From Bacteroidota bacterium (GTDB taxonomy: Bacteria > Bacteroidota > Bacteroidia > Bacteroidales > PUMT01): DNA of 64,000 bases. The stretch spans positions 1-64,000 of the forward strand of contig PWHJ01000025.1 in the NCBI GenBank assembly GCA_003554865.1. Direction: 5' to 3'. This document shows positions 1 through 10,618 of the stretch, piece after piece (within the stretch, counting starts at the first letter, position 1; every line of letters begins with the position of its first letter). The notes below the pieces were generated by a model. The model worked only from the letters and a program-made list of their open reading frames with translations. It did no database searches and was not told where the DNA came from. The translations under genes and the position numbers were made by a program.

Positions 1-470
1 ACAATGAACAGCTCAACATCTTCTGTAGGTGTCAGCTCCATATTTATTTCACCGAAGCTGCTGTTGGCCGGGATGGTGGCAACTCCGCCATCCTGAATGT
101 TGTAGTCAACACCCTCTTCAGCGGTGGTCTCCATAAGCTCCCACTCATCATGGTCAGGCTGTTCCACAGTCAACTCATTCGCATCTGTGTCACGATAGAG
201 CTGATCAGCCACATAGTAGCCGATTTCATTGTCCTCTGCCTGATGCGGACCAACCAGTGCAACCTGAATGCCCGCATCCGGATCGTCGCCTTCAATAACG
301 GCAGACCAGTGGGCGCCGACTGATGTCCAGCTGGCATTGTCATGGGAAAGGTCTGAGAATTCAACTACCGGGGGACCGTCATAGGTGAAGTCGTTGAGTC
401 CCTCGAAGCACGACTGGGTCACAAACCCCATTGCCGAAACAACAAGCAGTGATATTATAAATCTTCTCAT
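1..470 (-). CDS. Putative secreted lipoprotein of a SusC/D locus, truncated by the window edge
   Basis: Reverse-strand reading from ATG at 470 gives MRRFIISLLVVSAMGFVTQSCFEGLNDFTYDGPPVVEF... with a lipobox-like Cys, open to base 1; directly downstream of a SusD gene. Not in the ORF track because it is incomplete. Confidence 0.65.
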   Translation of the reverse strand, partial: MRRFIISLLVVSAMGFVTQSCFEGLNDFTYDGPPVVEFSDLSHDNASWTSVGAHWSAVIEGDDPDAGIQVALVGPHQAEDNEIGYYVADQLYRDTDANELTVEQPDHDEWELMETTAEEGVDYNIQDGGVATIPANSSFGEINMELTPTEDVELFI

Positions 471-546
471 ATTTTATTCATTTTTTTGTTTAAAATTGGA
501 ATGGAACACCCATATGGAATTATTATGAGTGTTCCTTTGATTATAA

Positions 547-2019
547 TTAATATCCGGGGTTCTGGATACAATTCTCATTTGCCTCTATCTCGGCATTGGG
601 TATTCTGCCCACTACCCTGTAGTCGTCAAATGAAACCGGGTGACCGGGGTCGTTATCCGGGCACCCTTTAGGTATATCCATTCCACGGCGCCTGAGGTCA
701 AACCAGCGGTGAGACATCTCAGAGAAAAACTCAACTCTTCTTTCTGTCATAATGAAATCTATGAAATCATCCAGGTTATCTTCAACCTGAATATCATCAA
801 CATCTTCAATTACACGGTGATCGCGTAACTCAACCAGATAATCCCTGGCCTGATCAAATTGGCCAAGCTCGGCATGAGCCTCTGCGGCAATAAGAAACAT
901 CTCGGCTGTACGGATAATTCTTATGTCATCCCAATAGCGCTCACCGCGATAGCCACGGAATTTGGTCTGATAAACAACATCCTGGCCTTCCTTGTTGTAG
1001 TCTTTTGTCATTTCTGGTCGAACATCACCGTGACCCCGGAATTCATCAAGCAGTTCCTGAAGGTCATGTCTTAAAATTATATCCCCGTAACCAACTGCAC
1101 CTTCCTGGTAAGCAAGTCCCTGAACACTTGTGTTCATACCAGGCCGGTCTGCCGAAGTATAGCCAAGCTCAAATATTGATTCTGCTCCGGGGGCATCGGC
1201 AAAAGCATCGAGGTAATTCTCCGCCTCAACCAAACTGGCATCGGGGTAAGCTATAACCTCTTCTGCATAATTGACTGCCTCCTGCCAGTTGCCAAGGAAA
1301 AGATGAAGCCTTGCCAGGAGCGCTCTTACAGAAATATCAGTAAAATAATAGGGAAAATCCGGATTGTCATCAGGGAGATAAGCCAAAGAACTCTCAAAGT
1401 CATCCTGAATCAGCTCATAGCATTCATCAATGGTTGAACGGGGTGCAAAAGTATCCTCATCAATTCCCAAAAACGGGTCGGTTTTAATTATAACACCAAG
1501 AGGCTCACCTTCTACCAGTGGTGACTGGTACATCGGCGGGCGGGCAAATATCTTCATAAGGTCAAAATAAAGATATCCGCGCATGGCTTTCGCCTGTCCC
1601 TTGACTCTGTTGACTCTATCCTCAGTAGCTTCGACATCATCAATGTAGTAAAGCATCATATTAATACGGTTGATGTCATTATATATACCCGCCCAGTTAT
1701 TCCTGTCGAAAGAAAATGAAGATGTTGCCTCCCGGTTCGTGGGATAAGCAATAAAACGACCCGAATTTGCATCGGCAACCTTAAGCTGGTCAGCCAGCAA
1801 CCCCCCGGCAAGATTCATCTCGGCATGATTATAGCTGCCTGTTTGCAGGCGGTTGTACAATCCGGCCAAAGTGGCCTCAATACCCTCAATATCTGCCATA
1901 GCTTCTTCGTCAGCCATAGAAGCACGGGGATATTTTTCAAGTGCTTCCTCACATGAGGTTGCTCCCAAAATAAGCAAACTCATAAGAAAAAGCGATATTA
2001 GTGATTTGATTATATGCAT
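547..2019 (-). CDS. RagB/SusD family nutrient-uptake outer membrane lipoprotein
   Basis: 490 aa; lipoprotein signal (LILGATSCEEALEKYP), SusD-like helical/TPR layout and C-terminal RRVEFFSEMSHRWFDLRR motif; follows a SusC gene. Confidence 0.93.
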   Translation of the reverse strand: MHIIKSLISLFLMSLLILGATSCEEALEKYPRASMADEEAMADIEGIEATLAGLYNRLQTGSYNHAEMNLAGGLLADQLKVADANSGRFIAYPTNREATSSFSFDRNNWAGIYNDINRINMMLYYIDDVEATEDRVNRVKGQAKAMRGYLYFDLMKIFARPPMYQSPLVEGEPLGVIIKTDPFLGIDEDTFAPRSTIDECYELIQDDFESSLAYLPDDNPDFPYYFTDISVRALLARLHLFLGNWQEAVNYAEEVIAYPDASLVEAENYLDAFADAPGAESIFELGYTSADRPGMNTSVQGLAYQEGAVGYGDIILRHDLQELLDEFRGHGDVRPEMTKDYNKEGQDVVYQTKFRGYRGERYWDDIRIIRTAEMFLIAAEAHAELGQFDQARDYLVELRDHRVIEDVDDIQVEDNLDDFIDFIMTERRVEFFSEMSHRWFDLRRRGMDIPKGCPDNDPGHPVSFDDYRVVGRIPNAEIEANENCIQNPGY

Positions 2020-2050
2020 GATTTTTTAAATTTAAAAGTTTTTCAGTTTT

Positions 2051-5000
2051 TTAAAAACTGGTGTTAATTCCTATTGTAACTGTCCGTCCCTGGGGATAGG
2101 TAAAAAAGTCAGAGCCGGTAAATTCAGGATCCCACCCGGAATAATCATCCCATGTAAGAAGGTTTGCACCACGTACAAAAATTCTCATATTGTCAATATT
2201 GTAGCGCTGCGTAAGACTCCTTGGTATAGTGTACTGCAAATTGATCTCTTTAAGGCGCACATAGTCAACCCTCTCAATAATCCTGGAGGTACTGCTTGTC
2301 GGAGGAGCCACCTCACCTGGATAATTATTTCCATAAACAGGCTGAGCAACTTCAGTGACATCACCTGGCTCCTGCCACCTGTCATGCCATGTAGAGGCAA
2401 GCTGGTTCAGGTTTGCAGTATTGTGCATCTGTACATACCTGTTATGATTGGCAAACCTGTAGCTGCCGCCAGAGTACTGAAAAAAGACTGAAGCTGCAAA
2501 ATTGCCGATTTGGAGCTCATTTGTAATACCGCCGTATCTGGTAGGCTGTATCGGGCCCATCCAGTGCCTGTCAGCATAACCCGGATTATAAGTTATATTC
2601 CAGTCCTTGTCGTAATACATCGGCCTGCCGTCAGCCGGGTTCACTCCGGCCCACTGCTCTATGAACCAGTCATTAATGGCACGTCCCACTTTTCTGCGGG
2701 TACTGAAAAAATCCTGTCCGGGCAGAAGCTCAAGTATCTCGTTTTGAACAAAGGAAATGTTAAAATCCGTGCTCCACTGGAAATTATCCCTTTGAATATT
2801 GACCGTATGAAGGGAAATTTCCACACCTTCATTAAGCGTTCTTCCGACATTCTCTGTTATGCTTGTCCAGCCGGTACTTGCAGGAAGAGGCCTGTCAAGA
2901 AGCAGCTCCTCAGACCAGCGGTTGTAAAGATCAACATCAAGATTCATCCGTCCGTCAAAAGCCGCCAAATTTATGGCAAGGTTCAAAGTGGTACTTTCTT
3001 CCCATGTAAGATACCTGTTGGGAAGCTGAGTGGGATATATTCCAACATCGCCCAGATACTGGGTGCCACCGCTCCAGAGCCCTAAAGCAGCATAAGTGCC
3101 GGCAGCGTCGGTTCCGGAAGTTCCGTAGCTGAGTCGCAACATCAGGTTGTCAAGATTATCGATTCCGGCCATAAAAGGCTCGTCGGACAACCTCCAGCCA
3201 AGTGCTGCAGCCGGGAAAAATCCCCAGCGGTTTTCGGCACCAAACCTGGAGCTTCCGTCATACCGTCCGGTAAGGGTCAGCATATACCTGTCATCATAAG
3301 TATAATTTAACCGGCTAAAAGCACCGCGGCGAGAACGCTCGGTCTCATCACCACCCCAGCCTACCACTTCGGCAGCCGCATTCATTACATTCATATGGGG
3401 ATTGGGAAAATTCTCCCCTATTACCTGAGTGTTTCTGAAAATCCGGTCTCTTGTTTCAAAACCGACAACACCGTCTACATTGTGAGCATCACCAGCCAGA
3501 TAGTTAAAATTGAGGGTTTGTGTGGTCTGGTATGAATAAATGGTATACTCATAATCATAAAGTATTCCGTTTGCAGCAATCCCGTCACTTGCCCTGGGAT
3601 CGTACCACTGCTCATCATCATTGTGATTATAATCTATACCAAAAGTAGCACGGTAAGTGATATGATCGGTAAACTCGTAATTTGCACTCATATTAAGCAC
3701 AGTCTTAAGGGTAGTGGCAATATTGTGATCCTTTTCCACACTGTAAATGGAGTGAGAAGGGACCATACCGTAAAGATCACGCGGATGGTTTACAAAATTA
3801 CCTTCCTCATCATACATCCTGTTTACCGGGGGCACAAAATATGCTGATAAAATTGGGTTTGTAAAAGCTCCGCCGGTTCTCGTAGTATTTTGATCGGTTA
3901 TATTAGCACTTGCCTGCATATCAAAACTCAATCTTTCTGTGGCCTGATGATCAAGGTTAACCCTGAAATTACTTCTTGCAAAATCATAACCGATTATATG
4001 CCCTTGCGTGGCATTATGTGAAAGAGAGGTAAAAAAGGTCGTTTTTTCGGAACCCCCGCGGGCTGTAAGTCGGGCATCCCAAACCTCACCCGAACGGTTA
4101 ACAGCATCCACCCAGTCGTGATGAGGAGTATTTGAAAAATCCGGTTCTGCAGTAAAGTCAGGCTCCCCGTCGACTATGGGAAAATCTGCCCAGCCTCTGT
4201 CATACAAAAATTCACGTTGAGGCTCATAATATCCAACATAATTTTCAAAAGTGGCAAGGTTCAATCTTGCAAAATCGGGTCCATCAAGCATATCAAGATC
4301 CGATATTCCTTCACTGTAGCCTCTTGAAATCTCAAAGTTAAATTCGGTTTCTTCAGCCTCTTCTCCTCTTTTTGTAGTTATAATAACAACACCGGCCGCA
4401 CCCCTCGCCCCGTATATGGCTGAAGCTGCGGCATCCTTGAGAATGTCAATCGATTCGATATCGTTAAAATCCAGCCCGGCCAGGGCATTGTGTGAAGCAG
4501 AGCGTCCGCTCATACTGCCTGTCTCAATCTCAACTCCGTCGACAATATACAACGGATCGTTGCTCGTAAAAGAGCCTATCCCGCGCACTATAACAGAAAC
4601 ATGGCCTCCCGGAACACCGCTGCCTGAAGTCACCTGCACACCCGCGGCTCTTCCCTGTATAGCCCTGTCAATACCGGTAACAGGCATACCTTCAATTTCT
4701 TGCGAACGCACAGAGGAAACCGAACCAGTAATGTCTCTTCTGCGCTGAACACCGTATCCGGTTACAACAACCTCGTCAAGCCCCACAACATCAGGTTCAA
4801 GCTCAACATCAATGGTTCTCTGATCGTCAACCATGATTTCCTGGCTTTGCATGCCGACAAAGGAGTATTCAAGAATAACATCTTCATCGGGAACTTCAAT
4901 CGAGTAATGACCGTCAACATCGGTTGTTGTTCCGACTGTTGTGCCTCTTACAGACACAGATACACCAGGTATCGGCTCTTCATCCTCTGCCGAGGTAACC

Positions 5001-5086
5001 GTTCCGGTAACCGTAATCTGTGCCACTGCTGTCGTAAAGCTAATCATAAATAGCAACAGCAAACTGAAAAATAGTTTTTCTCTCAT
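2051..5086 (-). CDS. SusC/RagA family TonB-linked outer membrane protein
   Basis: 1011 aa; signal peptide, carboxypeptidase-like domain, plug with DIESIDILKDAAASAIYGARGAAGVVIITTKRG, beta-barrel C-terminus ending in F. Confidence 0.96.
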   Translation of the reverse strand: MREKLFFSLLLLFMISFTTAVAQITVTGTVTSAEDEEPIPGVSVSVRGTTVGTTTDVDGHYSIEVPDEDVILEYSFVGMQSQEIMVDDQRTIDVELEPDVVGLDEVVVTGYGVQRRRDITGSVSSVRSQEIEGMPVTGIDRAIQGRAAGVQVTSGSGVPGGHVSVIVRGIGSFTSNDPLYIVDGVEIETGSMSGRSASHNALAGLDFNDIESIDILKDAAASAIYGARGAAGVVIITTKRGEEAEETEFNFEISRGYSEGISDLDMLDGPDFARLNLATFENYVGYYEPQREFLYDRGWADFPIVDGEPDFTAEPDFSNTPHHDWVDAVNRSGEVWDARLTARGGSEKTTFFTSLSHNATQGHIIGYDFARSNFRVNLDHQATERLSFDMQASANITDQNTTRTGGAFTNPILSAYFVPPVNRMYDEEGNFVNHPRDLYGMVPSHSIYSVEKDHNIATTLKTVLNMSANYEFTDHITYRATFGIDYNHNDDEQWYDPRASDGIAANGILYDYEYTIYSYQTTQTLNFNYLAGDAHNVDGVVGFETRDRIFRNTQVIGENFPNPHMNVMNAAAEVVGWGGDETERSRRGAFSRLNYTYDDRYMLTLTGRYDGSSRFGAENRWGFFPAAALGWRLSDEPFMAGIDNLDNLMLRLSYGTSGTDAAGTYAALGLWSGGTQYLGDVGIYPTQLPNRYLTWEESTTLNLAINLAAFDGRMNLDVDLYNRWSEELLLDRPLPASTGWTSITENVGRTLNEGVEISLHTVNIQRDNFQWSTDFNISFVQNEILELLPGQDFFSTRRKVGRAINDWFIEQWAGVNPADGRPMYYDKDWNITYNPGYADRHWMGPIQPTRYGGITNELQIGNFAASVFFQYSGGSYRFANHNRYVQMHNTANLNQLASTWHDRWQEPGDVTEVAQPVYGNNYPGEVAPPTSSTSRIIERVDYVRLKEINLQYTIPRSLTQRYNIDNMRIFVRGANLLTWDDYSGWDPEFTGSDFFTYPQGRTVTIGINTSF

Positions 5087-5666
5087 GTGTTGAAATTTTA
5101 AAAAAAAGGTTAATTAATAATTAATTAATATGTACCGGGAGCAGCCCGGAACATTAAAAAAATTTTTTGATTATTGATTATGGATATTATAACAAGGAAG
5201 AAAACTTTAACGGCTTCGGTTTCAGCAAGGCATAATAGCCGATTATACGATTATATTGTATTCTATTTAATGAATTTTGAATTTTATTCCTGTCTGAAGA
5301 GAAGTAAGGCAGCCTGCAACTGCCATTATAAAAGGATTTTTAAGAACTGGTTCTGTAAATAGTAGTAAAGAGGCCTGAAATTAATTGTTTTGAAAAAAAA
5401 TAAACTTAAAACAAAAAAATAATAAACCATAATTAACTTTTTGAGGTTTGCTTTTCCATGAAGATGCATTGAGTTTAAAAAAGGTTGCAGCAAAAATTGG
5501 AGAGAAAAAAGTATTTTTTAACATATCACCTTATTAACACCTGTTAACATCTTGCAGATCAAAAAAAAACATGCTATTTAAAATTTGCAAAAATTATTAA
5601 AAAAAGTATATTTGTATTTAGTCTGCTTTTAAATAAAAGTTTTTTATTTATTCATAGCTTAAAGTT

Positions 5667-5696
5667 AAAGAGCCGCCCCAAACAGGGCGGCTCTTT
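5667..5696 (-). terminator. Hairpin downstream of the SusD gene at 5726-7180
   Basis: Perfect 12-bp stem aaagagccgccc / gggcggctcttt with a 6-nt loop; imperfect T tract on the minus strand. Confidence 0.7.
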
Positions 5697-5725
5697 AAAA
5701 ATTCACTTTATAATAAAAAAATCAG

Positions 5726-7180
5726 CTACATATAGCCATCATTTTGTACCAGATTGTCATTTACATCTATTTCCCTTTGAGGTACCGGCATCACGAGACG
5801 TGGAGAATCATAGGGCAGCTCGGTCCCTGTGGGATCTGCAGTAAACCCTTCCCAGCGTTTAAGATCATGAAGCTTGTGACCTTCAAAACAAAGCTCCAGC
5901 ATACGCTCATTCTTAATATCTTCAAGATCAAGCTCAGAAAGAGGATCTAAGCCCGCTCTTGAGCGAATTACATTTATGTCATCTAAAGGAGCGTCGCCGA
6001 TAACTGTTCCGCCTGCATTTATATGCATATAGTTGGCTTCTGCCCTTGTGAGGAACATTTCGGCAAGACGGATCACGGGAATATTGGCATCCCATTTGCC
6101 CCATTTGGCCGTCATAGTATTGCCGGCATCAGTACCTACACCTCTGTAATACATTGCGGGCACATCACCGATTGAACGGATTTCGGGATCATCAACATAG
6201 GTGTTGCGAAGATCGCCCTCCTCAAATCTTGCCCTGTGTGCAGAAGTAACAAATGCATCGCCGCGCCCGTAGCCCGGAAGGCTGGAAAAGAAAGTGCCTA
6301 TGCCTGTATTGGCGCTGCCGGCGTGACTTGTTGCATCCTGGCGTATCATAAACACATCCTCCGTTGTGTAAACATCGTTGTTGAAAGCACTGCGGGGAAG
6401 GTCGTTCAGAGCAGCAGCACCGCCGAACTGATCTATAACAATATCAGCCTCGTTTGCAGCCGACTGCCAATTTTTCATTGAAAGATACACCCTTGCAAGA
6501 AACGCACTTGCATTGGTGCTGGTAGCCCGTCCGCCGTTTGCACCCGCACCGCCGGGAGCCAGCAGGGACTTGGCACGGTTCAGGTCACTTAGTATTTGTG
6601 TATAAACCGCTTCAACAGTTGCCCTTTCCGGATAACTATCTTCTGTTATACCCACAGTTGGTGTAAGTACCAAAGGTACCCCGGGATGTGAATTATTTGG
6701 TGTTGCACCGTAATGCCGGGCATAAAACCTAACCAGCTCAAAGTATGCAACACCCCTGAGGAATTTGGCTTCACCCTCAACCCTTTCCTGATGCCCGGAA
6801 TGAACAACCTCTATATTCGCCAACACATTGTTGGTGATATTTATAAGATTGTACGCTGTGTTCCATTTTCCCGATATAGTACCGTCGGTTACACTCAGGT
6901 TTTTGTCAAACATTTGCTGATAGCCGATAAAGGTACCTATCCACTCAAGCTCATCATTGTTTGCAAGCAGATCCGACTGGAAAACACTTGTTCCTGCAAA
7001 TAGATTGGAGCTGCCCAAACTGGCCCATGCACCGTTTATTGCATTTATAACTCCTTCGTGATCATTGTAAACCGTTTCAGCACTAACCGACTGCTGTGGC
7101 TCAACGTCGAGCAACTTGTCACATGATAACATCAGCAGGAACATTGAAACAGCCAATGTGATGAATTTTATATTTTTCAT
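5726..7180 (-). CDS. RagB/SusD family nutrient-uptake outer membrane lipoprotein
   Basis: 484 aa; lipoprotein signal MLSCDKLLDVEPQ, SusD C-terminal LCFEGHKLHDLKRW motif; follows a SusC gene. Confidence 0.94.
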   Translation of the reverse strand: MKNIKFITLAVSMFLLMLSCDKLLDVEPQQSVSAETVYNDHEGVINAINGAWASLGSSNLFAGTSVFQSDLLANNDELEWIGTFIGYQQMFDKNLSVTDGTISGKWNTAYNLINITNNVLANIEVVHSGHQERVEGEAKFLRGVAYFELVRFYARHYGATPNNSHPGVPLVLTPTVGITEDSYPERATVEAVYTQILSDLNRAKSLLAPGGAGANGGRATSTNASAFLARVYLSMKNWQSAANEADIVIDQFGGAAALNDLPRSAFNNDVYTTEDVFMIRQDATSHAGSANTGIGTFFSSLPGYGRGDAFVTSAHRARFEEGDLRNTYVDDPEIRSIGDVPAMYYRGVGTDAGNTMTAKWGKWDANIPVIRLAEMFLTRAEANYMHINAGGTVIGDAPLDDINVIRSRAGLDPLSELDLEDIKNERMLELCFEGHKLHDLKRWEGFTADPTGTELPYDSPRLVMPVPQREIDVNDNLVQNDGYM

Positions 7181-7210
7181 AATTATTTATTGTTTTATAT
7201 TTAATTCCGA

Positions 7211-10200
7211 TTAAAATTCCAGGTTTACACCAAATGTTATTGTCCTTGGCTGTGGGGCAGTGTAAAAATCATACCCCTGGGTCAGGTTCATTGTCTGGGC
7301 ACCCGGACCTGTTCCTGTAAAGTTGGCTTCAGGGTCCCATCCAGGATAATCGGTAATAGTGTAAAGATTAAGCGCTTTTACAAATATCCTGGCACTGGAA
7401 ATATTGGCCCTTTGAACCAGCTCCCCGGGTAACGTGTAGCCAAGTGTAACATCTTTGAATCTCAGGTAGGAACCGTCAAACACCTGCATTGAGGATATCC
7501 CGTAACCGTTGCTTAAACCGAGCCTTATCTGGGGTACATCGGTTATGTCACCCGGATTCTGCCACCTGTTTTCATAGACATATTTTACTTTGTTGTCAAG
7601 TGTGGCAAAACTCTCAGCCTGCCATTGGTGACCGCCGTTACGGAGATCGTTGCCATAAACAAACTGTGCCAGCACACTTAAATCAAATCCCCTGAACCTG
7701 AAAGTATTGGTGATGCCACCGATAAAATCCGGATTGGGATCTCCAACTATCTGATCAGCAGCAGCGGCAATATTGTTGGTTGTTTCAGTTCGGGTATCAT
7801 CTACATAAAACAACGCATCGCCGTTATCTGGATCAACACCGGCAAATTTGGGCATCCAGAAAACACCCAGTGGCTGCCCTTCCATTGCCCTCCAGCGAAC
7901 ACCGATTATCTGCCCGTCAAGATCAGTCACCTTGTTTCTGTTAAAAGCGATATTGAAATCGGTATTCCACGAGAAATCACCTGTAAGGTTTGCGGTATTG
8001 AGCACAAACTCCCATCCTTTGTTCTCCATTCTGCCTACATTGCTGGTTACTGTTGTAAACCCGGTAGTTGCAGGAACCTGGACATCCAGCAGCATATCTT
8101 CGGTATTTTTTAAATAATAATCTATCTCGCCTGTTATGCGGTTGTCAAGAAACCCGAAATCAAGTCCAATATCAAACTGCGAGGTAGTTTCCCATTTCAG
8201 GTCAGGACTCGGGATACTTGTCGGCACCATGCCGGGCAATCCTGCATAATTGCTTCCCGAGTACAAGCCGCGCGAACTGAAATCGCCAATTTCCGCATTT
8301 CCTGTAAGTCCCCAGCTTGCACGCAGTTTTAAAAAGCTTATAGCATCCATACCGGCCATGAAATCTTCCCTTGAAATTATCCATGCCCCAGAAGCAGCAG
8401 GGAATAACCCGTACCTGTTGTCCGCTCCAAAACGTGACGAACCGTCAATCCTGCCGCTCAGAGAAGCAATATACCTTTCCCTGTATATAAGGTTTGACCT
8501 TAAGAAATAGGACAAAAAGCTGAATTCCGTACCCGAACTGGACGCTGAAGTTATATCGGATGCACTGGCCAGACGCCTGAAGTTGTCATTCGGAAATCCT
8601 CTTCCTGTAATGGAGGCAAAATCGGTATCGGCATACTGAAAGCTTGTACCCCCCACTAAGCTCACATCAAAATCGCCAAGCAAATTTTCATAAGTAAGAT
8701 AAGTGTTGGAGGTAATATTTTTTCTTGTAACAGTCCGGTCATACCCCAGTCCATCGGGCCCGCCGTCAGCCGTCAACCGTCCATAGTACATCTTATCCCT
8801 GTGGTTGAGAATGTCAATTCCAAGGTCAGATCTAAGGGTAAGCTCAGGCAAAATGTAATAGTTTGCAAAAAGGTTGCCGATATTGCGGAAAATTTCTGTA
8901 TCCTCGTTGCTGTACTCCAATGGAAACAGGCCGCTGTCATAAAGTGTCGAGGGATTCAGTTCCGGCGGGTCTGTATCGGGAATATGTGTAGGGTCAAGAG
9001 GTGAAAGAGCCACCATTTGCAATGGTGTTGCAAATGCATTATCATTTGCCACCCTGAAATGGCGCGTTCTTGTAAGGCCCAGATTCACACCCAGGTTCAC
9101 CCTGTCGGAAGCCCTGTGATCTACATTGATGCGACCACTTGCCCTGTCAAACGAGTTCCCGACCAGAATCGATTCCTGGTCATTCCACGACAAAGAGGAA
9201 TAGATCCTTGTCGCTTCAGTACCTCCCGAAACGGAAAGGTCATACTGCTGCTGACCAGCCCTGCGTAATGCCTGGTCTTCCCAGTTTGTGTTGGGCTGAG
9301 ATTCATGGTCCCAATAAGGATATATCCACCCAAGAAGCTGCTCATAACTTGTGGAACCCCACGGACCGGTAGGATAACCCAGAGCAAGCCGGTTTTCAAA
9401 ACCTTCGGCTACAAGATCAATATACTGATCCCTGTCAAGAAACCCAACCTTCCGGGCGGGATCACTGAAACCACTCTGAACATTAAAATTAAACCTTGTT
9501 ACATCATCGCGCCCCCTTTTGGTTGTAACAAGTACAACGCCGTTGGCTGCCCTTGCACCGAAAATTGCAGATGCGGAAGCATCTTTGAGAACCTCGATGG
9601 ACTCTATGTCGGCCGGGTTCAGATCGGCCAGCGGATTAAGAGCCTCATTGCCAGGTCGTCCTAGGTTCTCGTGTGTAACAGGGAACCCGTCAATAACATA
9701 AAGCGGCTGACCTGAAGCAGAAAGTGAAGAAACACCGCGAACCCTCATCTTAACTGACTGGCCAACTTTGCCGCTTCCGCCCGTTATAAGCACACCTGCC
9801 GCCCTGCCCTGAATTGCCGATTCAAAACTGGGCTGTGTTGAACCTGCAATATCCGAGGCACGAACCGATGCTATTGAGCCGGTCAGCTCCGAACGCAGCC
9901 GCGTACCGTATCCGACCACCACAATCTCGTCCAGTCCGACAAGCCCGGGTTCAAGAGTTACATCTATCACCCTTTGGTCTCCCACAACAATGTCCTGCCT
10001 TGTCATTCCCACAAAGGAAAACCTTAAAACATCTTCTCCGGAGCGGACATTAATAGAATAGTTGCCGTCGACATCGGTAACTGTTCCGATAGTAGTCCCC
10101 ACAACAGAAACGGAAACGCCCGGTATAGGCATCTCATCGTCGGCAGATAGAACCTGACCTGTGACGGTAATCTGCTGTGCCCAGGCTGCTGTAAAACCAA

Positions 10201-10243
10201 GCATTAACAGCAGCATGAAACTTACATACAACTTCTTTCTCAT
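7211..10243 (-). CDS. SusC/RagA family TonB-linked outer membrane protein
   Basis: 1010 aa; same architecture as the 2051-5086 protein; plug motif DIESIEVLKDASASAIFGARAANGVVLVTTKRG. Confidence 0.96.
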   Translation of the reverse strand: MRKKLYVSFMLLLMLGFTAAWAQQITVTGQVLSADDEMPIPGVSVSVVGTTIGTVTDVDGNYSINVRSGEDVLRFSFVGMTRQDIVVGDQRVIDVTLEPGLVGLDEIVVVGYGTRLRSELTGSIASVRASDIAGSTQPSFESAIQGRAAGVLITGGSGKVGQSVKMRVRGVSSLSASGQPLYVIDGFPVTHENLGRPGNEALNPLADLNPADIESIEVLKDASASAIFGARAANGVVLVTTKRGRDDVTRFNFNVQSGFSDPARKVGFLDRDQYIDLVAEGFENRLALGYPTGPWGSTSYEQLLGWIYPYWDHESQPNTNWEDQALRRAGQQQYDLSVSGGTEATRIYSSLSWNDQESILVGNSFDRASGRINVDHRASDRVNLGVNLGLTRTRHFRVANDNAFATPLQMVALSPLDPTHIPDTDPPELNPSTLYDSGLFPLEYSNEDTEIFRNIGNLFANYYILPELTLRSDLGIDILNHRDKMYYGRLTADGGPDGLGYDRTVTRKNITSNTYLTYENLLGDFDVSLVGGTSFQYADTDFASITGRGFPNDNFRRLASASDITSASSSGTEFSFLSYFLRSNLIYRERYIASLSGRIDGSSRFGADNRYGLFPAASGAWIISREDFMAGMDAISFLKLRASWGLTGNAEIGDFSSRGLYSGSNYAGLPGMVPTSIPSPDLKWETTSQFDIGLDFGFLDNRITGEIDYYLKNTEDMLLDVQVPATTGFTTVTSNVGRMENKGWEFVLNTANLTGDFSWNTDFNIAFNRNKVTDLDGQIIGVRWRAMEGQPLGVFWMPKFAGVDPDNGDALFYVDDTRTETTNNIAAAADQIVGDPNPDFIGGITNTFRFRGFDLSVLAQFVYGNDLRNGGHQWQAESFATLDNKVKYVYENRWQNPGDITDVPQIRLGLSNGYGISSMQVFDGSYLRFKDVTLGYTLPGELVQRANISSARIFVKALNLYTITDYPGWDPEANFTGTGPGAQTMNLTQGYDFYTAPQPRTITFGVNLEF

Positions 10244-10332
10244 AATAAAATTTTTTGGATTAATAATGGTTGGTTATTTGTTTAATATTTCAGTAAAGAG
10301 CGACAGGTTTTAATTATTAATTAGATTTAAAC

Positions 10333-10340
10333 CAAATATA
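10333..10340 (-). promoter_or_regulatory. Bacteroidetes -7 box (TATATTTG) upstream of susC
   Basis: TAnnTTTG match on the minus strand about 90 nt upstream of the SusC start at 10243; no good -33 box. Confidence 0.35.
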
Positions 10341-10587
10341 AGAATAAAATTTAGATTAATTGTATTGTTTTAACAATATACAGCATTTTTTTTAATTAAA
10401 TATTAATTAGAAATATTATGATTTTTGTCCTTAAAATAAAATATTTTCACATTTTGAGATATACCAGCATTTTTAACCATTATGACAAACTATTTGAAAA
10501 TTTATACATAATAAATATATTATAATATTTGCATTTACGCAACATGCAAATTATTTTTTTCAACCCGCTGCATCCTGCCTGCAGATA

Positions 10588-10618
10588 TTTCGAGAATCGT
10601 TATAATATTGTATTTTTG
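10588..10618 (+). promoter_or_regulatory. Bacteroidetes-type promoter (TTTC-N19-TATTTTTG) upstream of mutS
   Basis: TTTC at 10588-10591, 19-nt spacer, TATTTTTG at 10611-10618. Confidence 0.55.

Noticed and set aside
2510-3085. 191-aa plus-strand ORF opposite SusC
   Set aside because: Shadow ORF inside a confident CDS; no start context or domain
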